Part shown: positions 36,836 through 45,169 of the stretch, piece by piece
Layout of the letters: every line of letters begins with the position of its first letter
Numbering within the stretch: the stretch's first letter is position 1
Assembly: GCF_001580615.1 (NCBI RefSeq)
Contig: NZ_LHZC01000040.1
Span: forward strand, 1 to 64,000
DNA length: 64,000 nt
Source of the DNA: Acetobacter malorum
GTDB taxonomy: Bacteria; Pseudomonadota; Alphaproteobacteria; Acetobacterales; Acetobacteraceae
Direction: 5' to 3'
Translations under genes and position numbers: made by a program
The notes under the pieces: model-generated
Told to the model about the DNA's origin: nothing
What the model saw: the letters and a program-made list of their open reading frames with translations, nothing else
Database searches by the model: none

Positions 36836-37570
36836 ATGCAGAAATCAAAGCTCTTTTTTCTTGCGGTTCTGGTCATGCACCCTCTAGTTGCCTGGGGTGC
36901 GCAGGAGGACAAGGCTGCGATGGTCTTTCGGATTACGCCGGTTAAACCCCTCGATGTTTTGATGCATGAGGCGCTTGCGGCCTCACCCCCGGCGCAGGAT
37001 AAGATAGTGCGTGCGCCGGATCTGGTTGATCTTGCAACACTCACACCGGATTTCAAATTTGATATCCGCTATGCCACGACAGAGAATTTTCTCAGCACGC
37101 CGGTTTATTCCTCATCCCACGCCTTTTTAGAAAAACCTGCGGCGGAAGCGCTCGCCAGAGCCTCGGAATATTTAAAAACAAAAGGCTATGGTCTTCTGAT
37201 TTTTGATGCCTATCGCCCGTGGTTTATTACCAAACTGTTCTGGGACGCAACGCCTGCGGACAAACACCAGTTTGTCGCCAACCCCGCGCAGGGCTCCAGA
37301 CATAACCGGGGCTGTGCGGTGGATCTGACTTTATATGACCTGAAGACCGGGCAGCAGGTTGTCATGCCAAGCGGGTTTGATGAAATGACGCCCCGCTCCT
37401 ATTCCAACTATCCCGATGCGCCGGAAGAGCAGAAAAAGGCGCGGGATCTGCTGCGGGACGCCATGCAGCAGGAAGGCTTTATACAGCTCCCCGCTGAATG
37501 GTGGCATTTTGATTACAGGGACTGGAACAAATACCCTGTGCAGAACATCAGGTTTGAAGACATTCAATAA
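36836..37570 (+). CDS. ddpX: D-alanyl-D-alanine dipeptidase (VanX/DdpX family)
   Basis: Zinc D,D-dipeptidase that hydrolyses D-Ala-D-Ala, allowing its use as a nutrient. It has 244 residues with an N-terminal signal peptide (MQKSKLFFLAVLVMHPLVAWG), so it is exported, unlike cytoplasmic VanX of resistant enterococci. Family motifs are complete: DIRYATTENFL, DAYRPW, the zinc site SRHNRGCAVD and EWWH. There are no vanH/vanA genes nearby, so a nutritional or wall-turnover role is more likely than glycopeptide resistance. It converges on the ester hydrolase gene with only 17 bases between stops. Confidence 0.9.
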   Translation: MQKSKLFFLAVLVMHPLVAWGAQEDKAAMVFRITPVKPLDVLMHEALAASPPAQDKIVRAPDLVDLATLTPDFKFDIRYATTENFLSTPVYSSSHAFLEKPAAEALARASEYLKTKGYGLLIFDAYRPWFITKLFWDATPADKHQFVANPAQGSRHNRGCAVDLTLYDLKTGQQVVMPSGFDEMTPRSYSNYPDAPEEQKKARDLLRDAMQQEGFIQLPAEWWHFDYRDWNKYPVQNIRFEDIQ

Positions 37571-37587
37571 CCGGGTTGAGCCGTGTG

Positions 37588-39513
37588 TTACGGTGTGGCG
37601 GATGCTGCGGTATGCACCGTAAGCCAGCTTTTTGCCGTATCAATGGTGATGGTGGCAGGTTTGTAGGCTTCCGGCGGTGCGGTGAAAATGGAGCTGACAT
37701 AGGTTTGCGGGTTGCGGTCATACAGCGGGAACCAGCTTGACTGCACCTGCACCATAATGCGGTGGCCGGGCAGGAAGGTGTGGTTCATGATCGGCAGCCG
37801 GAACTGGTAAAGCTGAGACTGATTGGCCGGAATAGCTTCGGGGTGTTCAAAGCTTTTACGGTAACGCCCGCGCAGAATGTCACTGCTGACCATCAGCTGA
37901 TAGCCGCCCAGTTCCCGCTGTTCGGGCACTTCATCCGGGTAGACGTCAATCAGCTTCACAACAAAATCGCCATCCGTGCCGCTTGTTGTGGCAGTCAGAT
38001 GCACAAGCGGCTGTCCGTCGAGTGCCACCGGCTGCGTCAGCACGGGCGTGGTAAAGGTTGCCACATCCGGGCGCGAGGCCGCATTGCGCTGGTCTGTTGA
38101 AAGCCAGTTATCCCATGCGGAATTTGCGGCCCCTCGGGTAATGACCGGACGCTGCACATACGGCACCGGGTGTGCCGGGTCGGACAGATAACTGACAGAG
38201 CCGGAGGTCTCGGCCGCCCCGTTTACAGCCAGCTGATATTTGGCCGTAAGATGCAGGGTTGTGCAGTCTTTTGTGCAATCCCACGCGGGAAGAGCCTCTC
38301 TGGTTTCCCAGTCATCAGAGCCACTGCGGTAGGCGGACACGCGCTTCGGCAGGGCGACGGCATCATCTTTCAGATAATGGGCCAGGAAGGGTTCAAGAAT
38401 TTTTTTGCGGAAATACAGGCCCGTATCGGAAGGAAGTTTGATGGGGCCAAGCGTGCTGGCTTCTTTGATCTCGCCGCCATGGTTCCACGGCCCCATAGCC
38501 AGCCAGAGGTTGGGCTGGTCTGCCTGCTTCTGTTTGAGCGCATAATAAAGGGCAATGGCCCCGTAATTATCTTCCTGATCCCACAGGCTATGCACGAGGA
38601 GCGTTGGCACCTTCAGCGGCAGGTCGGCCAGCACATGGTCCATCGCCTGCTGCTGCCACCAGCTATCATACGCCGGGTGCGCCAGAAGCTGGCGGAAAAA
38701 GCCGATCTGCTCCATGCCCCGTTCTTTCCCCAGAGCGCCTGCGGAAACGGAATTCAGGAAAAGATCGTAATTGTCATACTGGTTCCCCCACCAGATGGCC
38801 GTTTTTTTCGCCGTGGCATCCTGATTGTAGATATAGGACAGCATTTCCTCACGGAAGGCGCCGTTATGGAACCAGTCATCGCCCATCCAGCCATCTACCA
38901 TCGGGTTCATGGGGACGGACACCTTCAGCGCCGGGTGGGGGTTAATCAGGGCAGTGAGGGAAGTATAGCCGTCGTAAGAGACGCCGATAATGCCAACCTT
39001 GCCGTTGCTCTGGGGCAGATTATGGACCAGCCATTCAATGGTGTCCCATGTATCGGTGCTGTGGTCCACCTTTGTGTGGTTCAGCGCCCCGATCAGGGGG
39101 CGGTTCATCACATACTGCCCCTCGGACCCATATTTGCCGCGCACATCCTGAACCACGCGGATATAGCCACCATCCGCAATAACATCTGGCATGTTATCGT
39201 AGCCCTGCAAGACGGAGCGCATGGTGCCGCTTTCTGCCTTGGAGGTCATGAGCGTGGCGTTATAGGGGGTGCGGGTCAGCAGGATAGGGGCGTTATGGGC
39301 GGATTTGGGGATGAGGATGACGGTATGCAGTTTGGCGCCATCACGCATGGGGATCATTACATCCCGGCGGATAAAGTCAAACTTGTCTGTATTCACAGTA
39401 AATTTTGCAGGCATGTCAGGGGCGATGTCAGCATTTTGTGCCGCATGATCCTGCGCGAAGGCGGGTGTTGAAAGTGCCGTCATGCAGAGCAGCAGAAGAA
39501 TATTCTTGAACAT
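37588..39513 (-). CDS. aehA: Alpha-amino acid ester hydrolase (X-Pro dipeptidyl-peptidase S15/CocE family)
   Basis: Periplasmic serine hydrolase acting on esters and amides with a free alpha-amino group; homologues in Acetobacter can hydrolyse and synthesise beta-lactam antibiotics. It has 641 residues from ATG 39513 (AGGGGA upstream), with a signal peptide cleaved near AFA-QD. The nucleophile is Ser179 in GVSYDG. The carboxylate-cluster segments that bind the substrate amino group are present: MVDGWMGDDWFHNGAF and LWDQED. WNHGG near residue 365 carries the His. A jelly-roll C-terminal domain follows. The TonB receptor gene ends 51 bases upstream on the same strand, so uptake and hydrolysis are probably coupled. 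CocE-like esterase is the alternative, but the match to AEH segments is close. Confidence 0.87.
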   Translation of the reverse strand: MFKNILLLLCMTALSTPAFAQDHAAQNADIAPDMPAKFTVNTDKFDFIRRDVMIPMRDGAKLHTVILIPKSAHNAPILLTRTPYNATLMTSKAESGTMRSVLQGYDNMPDVIADGGYIRVVQDVRGKYGSEGQYVMNRPLIGALNHTKVDHSTDTWDTIEWLVHNLPQSNGKVGIIGVSYDGYTSLTALINPHPALKVSVPMNPMVDGWMGDDWFHNGAFREEMLSYIYNQDATAKKTAIWWGNQYDNYDLFLNSVSAGALGKERGMEQIGFFRQLLAHPAYDSWWQQQAMDHVLADLPLKVPTLLVHSLWDQEDNYGAIALYYALKQKQADQPNLWLAMGPWNHGGEIKEASTLGPIKLPSDTGLYFRKKILEPFLAHYLKDDAVALPKRVSAYRSGSDDWETREALPAWDCTKDCTTLHLTAKYQLAVNGAAETSGSVSYLSDPAHPVPYVQRPVITRGAANSAWDNWLSTDQRNAASRPDVATFTTPVLTQPVALDGQPLVHLTATTSGTDGDFVVKLIDVYPDEVPEQRELGGYQLMVSSDILRGRYRKSFEHPEAIPANQSQLYQFRLPIMNHTFLPGHRIMVQVQSSWFPLYDRNPQTYVSSIFTAPPEAYKPATITIDTAKSWLTVHTAASATP

Positions 39514-39564
39514 GGGTCCCCTGACCGTAAACAACTGTGGCTGTGTCCTGTATGGCAGCTGGCG

Positions 39565-42093
39565 TCAGAACTCGGCCGAGACTGTGCCAAAGAACTGCCG
39601 CGGAGCCGCAACAAACAGGTTGGCGTTATCATCCCCTTTAACAGAGGCCGCACCGTAAACGCCGCCAATATAGTTGTTATTGAACAGGTTGGTAATGCCA
39701 AAAGTGGCTTTTAGGTTCTCTGTGAAACCAATTTTTCCAAAATTATACGCAAGGTTCATATTGGCGACCCAGTAGGCGGGAATTTTCTCATCGTTCATAT
39801 AGGTCATCGCGCGGGAGCTGATATAGTTTACGTTAAAGTTAAACATGGCCCGTTTGTAGGTGTAGTTCAGGTTCGCTTTATACATGAACTTCGGGTAATA
39901 AACCTGATGCTTTCCTTTGATGTTGTAGGTCTGGCCGCCGTAATTGATGGAACGACTCTGATATTCTGCATCGTTCCAGCTAAAGCTGTTGGTAATTTCA
40001 AGCCCTTCTATCGGTCGAATGGTGCCCATAACGTCTGCACCATTCATGGTTTCCCGGCCGACGTTCAGGTAGGCATTGTTCGCGTTATTGGCACTGCCCT
40101 CACTGATGGATGCAAGGCGGTTGTAATAATCCGTATGGTAAAAATCCGCAGAGCCTGAGAAAAAGCGGGAGTCATAACGATACCCCACAACGTAGTTCCA
40201 TGTGCGCTCGGGGCGGAGCACTTTCTTGCTTTCATCAAACACTGTCTGCGCGGGCCGGCTGGCATTCCCCAGACCACCCCAGGCTGTATTGCTGCCAATC
40301 TGGGAGTAATAGTCATACGCACGCATGTTTTCTGCAATATCCCAGTAAAATTCATGATGACTGAGGAAGTGGTAATCAAAATTGAAATGCGGCAGAAACG
40401 CAGCAGAGGCCGTGAGGGAGCCGTTAACAGCGTGCCGGTAGTATGTGTTCCAGCCTTCATCCGCCAGTTGCTGCGTATAATCGCCTTTTGTGCCGCCATG
40501 GGTTGTCTGGGTCAGGGATTTAAAGCCGGCAAGAAGGGTCATGCCAGGGGTAATGGTCCAGCGGTCCTGCAGAAAGAACTGGAAGGTGTTGGTGTTAAAT
40601 GTGTTTTCAAACCAGGTATGGCCCGTGCCGTCCTTGAAATCAGAAAGCCAGTTGTGTCCTGATGTCAGGCCGTCTTCATAAAGTCTCTGATTATAAACCC
40701 ACTGGTTGTTTTCATACCAAAGGCCGGTTTCAATTTTGTTGTGGTGGGGGGCTTCAATGGTGAATTTCTGCGTAAAGCCCAGACGACGCATGGCTGCATG
40801 CGCCATGGAGAGCGCCATAGGAACGCCTGACACACTGCCATCCGCATTCAGGCTCGGGACGCCATAACTTGGAGAGGTAATGAAGTTGTTTGTGCCCCCA
40901 TACAGGCCGCTGTTCACGTTGCCATAAGCGACTGTATCAGACTGAACATTTTTAAACAGGTCATAGTGCATGTTGACAGAGGAGACATAGGTTCTCTGCA
41001 ACTGGGAGGCATCCCACGCATAGTTGCCAATTTCATCGTTGGAGAGCACGCCTTCATAACCCGGGGGGACATCAGACGTATATTGGGCGTAATAGGCCCA
41101 CTGTTTTGCTTTTTCGTAGTCGGGTTTGAGATAGGTTGAATTGCGACCCATCTTTTCCCACATGTTTTTGGTCATTGCCAGGTAATTGCCCTGTGCAAAA
41201 TTACCATAACCGAAAAATGCTGAAATTTTGCCGCGGTCGCCAAGGGGCTGTACCAGTTTGGCATCGGCCTGCAATTCGCTTTGGTAGCCCTGACCTTTCC
41301 ACATATCTGTTTTGGTGCGTGCGAACGATGCATAGAATTTTGTGCCGGTGGAATTCAGGATGCCACTATCAACGCGGCCATAGGTGCGGAAAGCGTTGTA
41401 GCTGCCAAATGTCTGGCTGATTTTGCCGCCTGCCTTATCTTTGGGGTCGGACGTGACATAGGTCATGGCCCCGCCAAGATTCTGGGCGGAAAAGGAGTCC
41501 AGCGCGCCAGCACCCTGAGACATGGACATGCTGGCAATGTCATCCTGAATCATGGCCTGCGTAATGGAAACACCATTATAGTTGGCAAAACCCTGCGTAC
41601 CCATGGGGATGCCATCAAGCGTTGCGCCAATTTGCATTTGCGTGAAGCCGCGAACGTAGAAAGTGTTCCCATAGGTATCAAGGCCAAAGGCGTCTGTTGA
41701 GGCAAAGTTTGCGCCCGGGGTGGTCTGAGCAAGGATCTGCATCGGGTTACTGCCCTCAACAAATCGGTCCATGACCTTACGGCTTACAGTGACTTCAGCG
41801 CCATGACTTGCAACGCGGCGCGTGCTGACATTGACTTCTTCACTATCTTTGCTGAGCAGGGGGCCTGTGCTGCGCTTTTTACGTGGCGACGTATGGTCTT
41901 TTCGTGCCGAAACAGAAGAAGACGTTGTGTGCGCCGCAACGGCATGGGATGAGCGCTTTTTGGTGCTTGTGCCTGTTGCGGACGGAGAGGCTGCGCCAGC
42001 GCTTGTATCAAAAAGAAGGCCTGCGAGCGCAGTGCCAAAGAGCAAAAGTGACTTACTATATCGTTCTTTTACAGCTTTGTTACGCTCGCTCAT
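39565..42093 (-). CDS. TonB-dependent outer-membrane receptor, paired with ester hydrolase
   Basis: Outer-membrane importer of 842 residues. A signal peptide (YSKSLLLFGTALAGLLF.., cleavage near AGA-AS) follows a charged N-terminus. About 60 residues of Ser/Thr/Lys-rich linker precede the plug, which contains QMQIGATLDGIPMGTQGF. The barrel includes NDEKIPAYWVANMNLAYNF and ends ..QFFGTVSAEF with a terminal Phe. The NDEKIP segment is also found in the receptor at 13675, so the two may belong to one subfamily. It is first in a two-gene unit with aehA, implying import of peptide- or amino-ester-like compounds (inference). Confidence 0.88.
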   Translation of the reverse strand: MSERNKAVKERYSKSLLLFGTALAGLLFDTSAGAASPSATGTSTKKRSSHAVAAHTTSSSVSARKDHTSPRKKRSTGPLLSKDSEEVNVSTRRVASHGAEVTVSRKVMDRFVEGSNPMQILAQTTPGANFASTDAFGLDTYGNTFYVRGFTQMQIGATLDGIPMGTQGFANYNGVSITQAMIQDDIASMSMSQGAGALDSFSAQNLGGAMTYVTSDPKDKAGGKISQTFGSYNAFRTYGRVDSGILNSTGTKFYASFARTKTDMWKGQGYQSELQADAKLVQPLGDRGKISAFFGYGNFAQGNYLAMTKNMWEKMGRNSTYLKPDYEKAKQWAYYAQYTSDVPPGYEGVLSNDEIGNYAWDASQLQRTYVSSVNMHYDLFKNVQSDTVAYGNVNSGLYGGTNNFITSPSYGVPSLNADGSVSGVPMALSMAHAAMRRLGFTQKFTIEAPHHNKIETGLWYENNQWVYNQRLYEDGLTSGHNWLSDFKDGTGHTWFENTFNTNTFQFFLQDRWTITPGMTLLAGFKSLTQTTHGGTKGDYTQQLADEGWNTYYRHAVNGSLTASAAFLPHFNFDYHFLSHHEFYWDIAENMRAYDYYSQIGSNTAWGGLGNASRPAQTVFDESKKVLRPERTWNYVVGYRYDSRFFSGSADFYHTDYYNRLASISEGSANNANNAYLNVGRETMNGADVMGTIRPIEGLEITNSFSWNDAEYQSRSINYGGQTYNIKGKHQVYYPKFMYKANLNYTYKRAMFNFNVNYISSRAMTYMNDEKIPAYWVANMNLAYNFGKIGFTENLKATFGITNLFNNNYIGGVYGAASVKGDDNANLFVAAPRQFFGTVSAEF

Positions 42094-42335
42094 AGTGAAC
42101 CCCTGCTCCCTGGTATGTTCCTGTTGAGATCAGTGCGCGTTGGATACGGCTTTCTCTGGAGCACCGATTTAGCCCACGATCCTGCGCTAACATGTTGCTG
42201 ATTCGCAACTAAGATTGTCAACAACCGATAATGAACAGGTCTGATAACCCTAGGTTAAGGGGTAAGGGACGGCACTGCTCTGTATGGAGAGGTATTATCT
42301 CGCATATGAACCCTGCCTATGAGGCAGGCTTTTGG

Positions 42336-43241
42336 TCATTTTTTGGGAAGCTGGCAGGGGTTGCTGTTTATCGCGCTTGCCCCGTGAGCGTCGAACCAGA
42401 CGGTGCCATTGGCAACCATGGCCTGCCCGTTATGCACAAACATCTCGTGCGGAATAGCGTCTCGTAGCCTGTTGAGGACGCAGGGCGTGAAAACCCGTGA
42501 CCAGGAGGCGGACAATGCTGCGGGCGTTTTGAGGGTGAAGGAGTGTTCTGCATTCACTCTCAAAGGCCAGGAGATCAGTTTTGCTGTTTCTGCTTTGTTG
42601 CCGCTCAGCACGTTGCGCAGGAAGCGCTGCACCACGGCTTCGAAAACCGCAGGGGGCGCGTCTGTGACGCCCTCATACAGCGCGTTGGGGGTGACGTTAT
42701 CAATGGACTCAAAATTTAGTTTTACGGGATAGGTTTTTGTGCCGTCAGCCCATGTTCCGGCCAGTGCTGTTGAGGTCTGGAAGGTGAGCGGGGCAGGTGC
42801 TTTTTTGTCGCTTGTTTCAAAATGCAGGGTGAAGCGGCCGCCACCGGGTTCGCTCAGTACAATCTGCTCGCCTGATTTTTGAGCGGACAAGGGAATATCG
42901 ACCAGATTTTTTACGTAGAAATAATGCGCGTTTGCCACTGTCTGATCGGGCCGAACGGAGAGTGTCGCCCCGATAGGATACGGGCCAAGCGTGCCGGACA
43001 GGCGGTAATTGTCCGCCGCGGGCTGCGGTATTGGCGCAGCAGAGATGGCTGTGTCCGGCGTGCGCTCGGCTGGGTGGGCTGCTGTGCTTGCGCTTGTGGC
43101 CGATGGTGAAGGCGATGAGGTTTGCGCAGGCGTGGCGGAAGGCGCAGCAGATGTGGCAAGGGGAGCGGTGGCGGCACCTGCCGTGGTGGCTGGCAGGCCG
43201 AGCAGGCTGAAGGCCAGTAGCCCTGTAGTAATCCGCTTCAT
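42336..43241 (-). CDS. Secreted protein of unknown function
   Basis: 301 residues with a signal peptide (MKRITTGLLAFSLLGLPATTAGAA) and AAAGGA upstream. Residues 25-75 are a low-complexity Ala/Ser/Pro/Thr linker. The remainder looks like a globular beta-rich domain (LSGTLGPYPIGATLSV, GGGRFTLHFETSDKK) followed by a helical part with one Cys pair candidate (C in RVFTPCVLNR and SNPCQLPKK), which may form a disulfide in the periplasm. No motif is recognised. It stands alone downstream of nothing obvious on its strand. Confidence 0.75.
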   Translation of the reverse strand: MKRITTGLLAFSLLGLPATTAGAATAPLATSAAPSATPAQTSSPSPSATSASTAAHPAERTPDTAISAAPIPQPAADNYRLSGTLGPYPIGATLSVRPDQTVANAHYFYVKNLVDIPLSAQKSGEQIVLSEPGGGRFTLHFETSDKKAPAPLTFQTSTALAGTWADGTKTYPVKLNFESIDNVTPNALYEGVTDAPPAVFEAVVQRFLRNVLSGNKAETAKLISWPLRVNAEHSFTLKTPAALSASWSRVFTPCVLNRLRDAIPHEMFVHNGQAMVANGTVWFDAHGASAINSNPCQLPKK

Positions 43242-43373
43242 CCCTCTTGGTCCTTTCTAACGTGGCAAAGTCTTGAGTGGTAGCATAGCGGCAAAAGAGC
43301 GACTGTGCAGCGTGCGGAGGCGCATTATGGTATCTTGCGAAAAGATAACGCGGGACGGGGAGCAAAGCTGCGC

Positions 43374-43571
43374 ATGAAATGCGAAGAGTGCGGAACGGAG
43401 TTCCCTTGCACGGCAGATGCCCAATGCTGGTGTATGCAAAGGCCCCATGATGTCCCTCTGCCTGCGGACGCCGCGCCGCGGTGCCTGTGCCCAGCCTGTC
43501 TTGAAAAACGGCTCCGGCAGGCACCGGGCCAGTTTACAAGGGCATCGTCGTCGTCCGCAGGGGTGGCTTAA
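43374..43571 (+). CDS. Cysteine-rich CWC-type small protein
   Basis: 65 residues from ATG 43374, GGGGAG about 10 bases upstream. Eight cysteines in the first 42 residues (C3, C6, C12, C18, C20, C37, C39, C42) in the pattern CxxC..C..CWC..CLCPxC resemble the cysteine-rich CWC family, which probably binds zinc. Function is unknown. It converges on the MerR-type regulator gene. Confidence 0.7.
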   Translation: MKCEECGTEFPCTADAQCWCMQRPHDVPLPADAAPRCLCPACLEKRLRQAPGQFTRASSSSAGVA

Positions 43572-43575
43572 ACTG

Positions 43576-44355
43576 TCAGCCTTCAGGGTTTTTTAAAGCC
43601 TGAGCCGCCTGAGAGATGAACACATAGACTTCCTTGCTGAAGGGTGTGGTGTGGTCTTCTGTTTTCCACTTGTCCATTTCAGAATACATTTTAGCCGCAC
43701 GGCTCCATTGCTCCGGGCCGAGGGCTTCGACCATGGGTGTTTGCAACTTCAGCCATTCCTGAGCCAGAGCCTGAGCCGCCGGAGCTGTTGCTGGCAGGCC
43801 TGCGTCTATCTCTGTTTCAATACGTCTGATCAGACTTTCCCATTGTTTCTGATAGTCTGTTTGTTTTTCAGGTGAGAAAAGGGTTTTGGCGGTGTCTTCC
43901 CATCGTTTCTGGTCAGCCTGCGTGAAATACTGGTCCAGAACGGGTTGCATGGCTTTTTGTGTCATCAGATATTGTCCTTCACGGATAAGGGTGCAAAGCC
44001 CCTCAACATCCAGAGCCTTCTGCTCTCCCAGCAGGGCACGTGCTTCTTTCAGACCGGACAGCAGGCGTGTGATGGCGGTCTTTTGTTGGGTGAGGCAGGT
44101 AATCTGGACATCAAGCAGCGTTTGTGGGTCTAGCACCGGACTGTGAATAATCCGGGCGATGTCACTCAGCGTGTATCCGGCGCGTTTCAGTAGCAGAATT
44201 CTGGAAAGTTGATGCACATGCTTCTCTCCGTAAACACGCCGCCCTGCCTCTGTCCGGGCTGGCTGGATGAGTCCATGTGTTTCCAGATGACGCAGGCTGC
44301 GCACAGATACGCCGCATGCCTTTGCGACGTCCCCGATTGCTAAAAACTGTCCCAT
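43576..44355 (-). CDS. MerR-family regulator with TipAS-like effector domain
   Basis: Transcription factor of 259 residues from ATG 44355, which has AAAGGAG 8 bases upstream; the ATG at 44391 is less well placed. The N-terminal MerR helix-turn-helix reads IGDVAKACGVSVRSLRHLETHGL, with the wing in TEAGRRVYGEKHVHQL. A coiled-coil dimer helix follows. The C-terminal half (MQPVLDQYFTQADQKRWED..) resembles TipAS, which binds antibiotics or other hydrophobic compounds. Targets are unknown; MerR proteins usually control an adjacent gene, and the 235-base region before the small gene at 44591 is the nearest divergent promoter. Confidence 0.83.
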   Translation of the reverse strand: MGQFLAIGDVAKACGVSVRSLRHLETHGLIQPARTEAGRRVYGEKHVHQLSRILLLKRAGYTLSDIARIIHSPVLDPQTLLDVQITCLTQQKTAITRLLSGLKEARALLGEQKALDVEGLCTLIREGQYLMTQKAMQPVLDQYFTQADQKRWEDTAKTLFSPEKQTDYQKQWESLIRRIETEIDAGLPATAPAAQALAQEWLKLQTPMVEALGPEQWSRAAKMYSEMDKWKTEDHTTPFSKEVYVFISQAAQALKNPEG

Positions 44356-44590
44356 GTCTGCTCCTTTAAGACCCTGCATTCCATAAGCCATGCTGACACA
44401 GTGTCAGGAGCAAGCAGAAAATAGACTGGATCTGTACTTTTTTGCATGTGGCGTGCGCATTGCCGTTAAGCGGCAGCAGGGACGAGAGTTTGATTCAGAT
44501 CAAGGGCCAGATCAGCCGTAAGGCAGACACTGTTTTCAACAGAGCCGGATGGGCATTCAGAAACCGTCCGTTGATCTGAAAGGAAAGACC

Positions 44591-44767
44591 ATGACTGCTA
44601 AAACAAACAAAAGCGTTGAAATTGCCGGCACCCGTTATGAAATGCTGGGCACGATGAATGATGGTGACTGCAAGGTGCGTCTGAAAAATACCAAAGGGGA
44701 AGTCGTGGAAATGACGTGTGACTCCTTTATCGACCAGCTGAATAACGGCACAGCCCGCTATCTGTAA
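44591..44767 (+). CDS. Small uncharacterised protein, divergent from the MerR/TipAS regulator
   Basis: 58 residues from ATG 44591, with AGGAAAG 4-10 bases upstream. The sequence (VEIAGTRYEMLGTMNDGDCK.., ending NNGTARYL) is compositionally normal for a small beta-rich cytoplasmic protein. It has one pair of Cys (DCKV and MTCDSF). No family recognised. Because it is divergent from a MerR regulator it is a possible target. Confidence 0.6.
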   Translation: MTAKTNKSVEIAGTRYEMLGTMNDGDCKVRLKNTKGEVVEMTCDSFIDQLNNGTARYL

Positions 44768-45169
44768 GGTCTCTGGTTTGTCTGCCCGGTTATCCTGAGC
44801 AGGCATTTTCAGACCCCTTCAGGTGCTGCAGGCCGGAGGGAATGGGGGACACGGTTTGGGCGCTGCCTAAGGCAGGCCCGGCCCTGTTGGCCCAGAGAGA
44901 GGGCTGCCCGGAAGCGGGAGCCAATATAGGATCATCTGGTCAGAAACCGCCTGCCAACGGGGTTTGTGCCAGAGAGGCCTGAAAACACAAACGTCCCCTG
45001 TGGTGATGGACCACAGGGGACGTTTGCGTCACGGAGAAAGGATATATCACGTGAATAACGCTCACTGGTATTTTATGTTGTTGATGTTTGTGATGGATTT
45101 GCGGTTCTCTTATAAAGAAATGTAAATATTGCGTTTTAAATAAGTAATTTCTATGCGGAGGTAGTGAAA
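44768..45169. other. Intergenic region with a strong hairpin, left border of the A+T-rich ATPase insert
   Basis: About 400 bases without a gene. Base composition changes abruptly near 45045: left of it G+C-rich, right of it A+T-rich. The hairpin at 44988-45026 is described separately. Confidence 0.6.
44988..45026. terminator. 16-bp perfect hairpin, probable terminator
   Basis: CAAACGTCCCCTGTGG (44988-45003) pairs perfectly with 45011-45026 around a 7-base loop. There is no U-tract on the plus strand; on the minus strand TGTTTTC follows. It may end transcription from either side or mark the border of an inserted segment. Confidence 0.55.

Noticed and set aside
36836-37570. Glycopeptide resistance (van) locus
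   Set aside because: Only a VanX-type dipeptidase is present, with a signal peptide; there is no vanH, ligase or two-component system beside it.
38170-39471. Plus-strand open frame of 433 codons
   Set aside because: Antisense to aehA; no motif or ribosome site.
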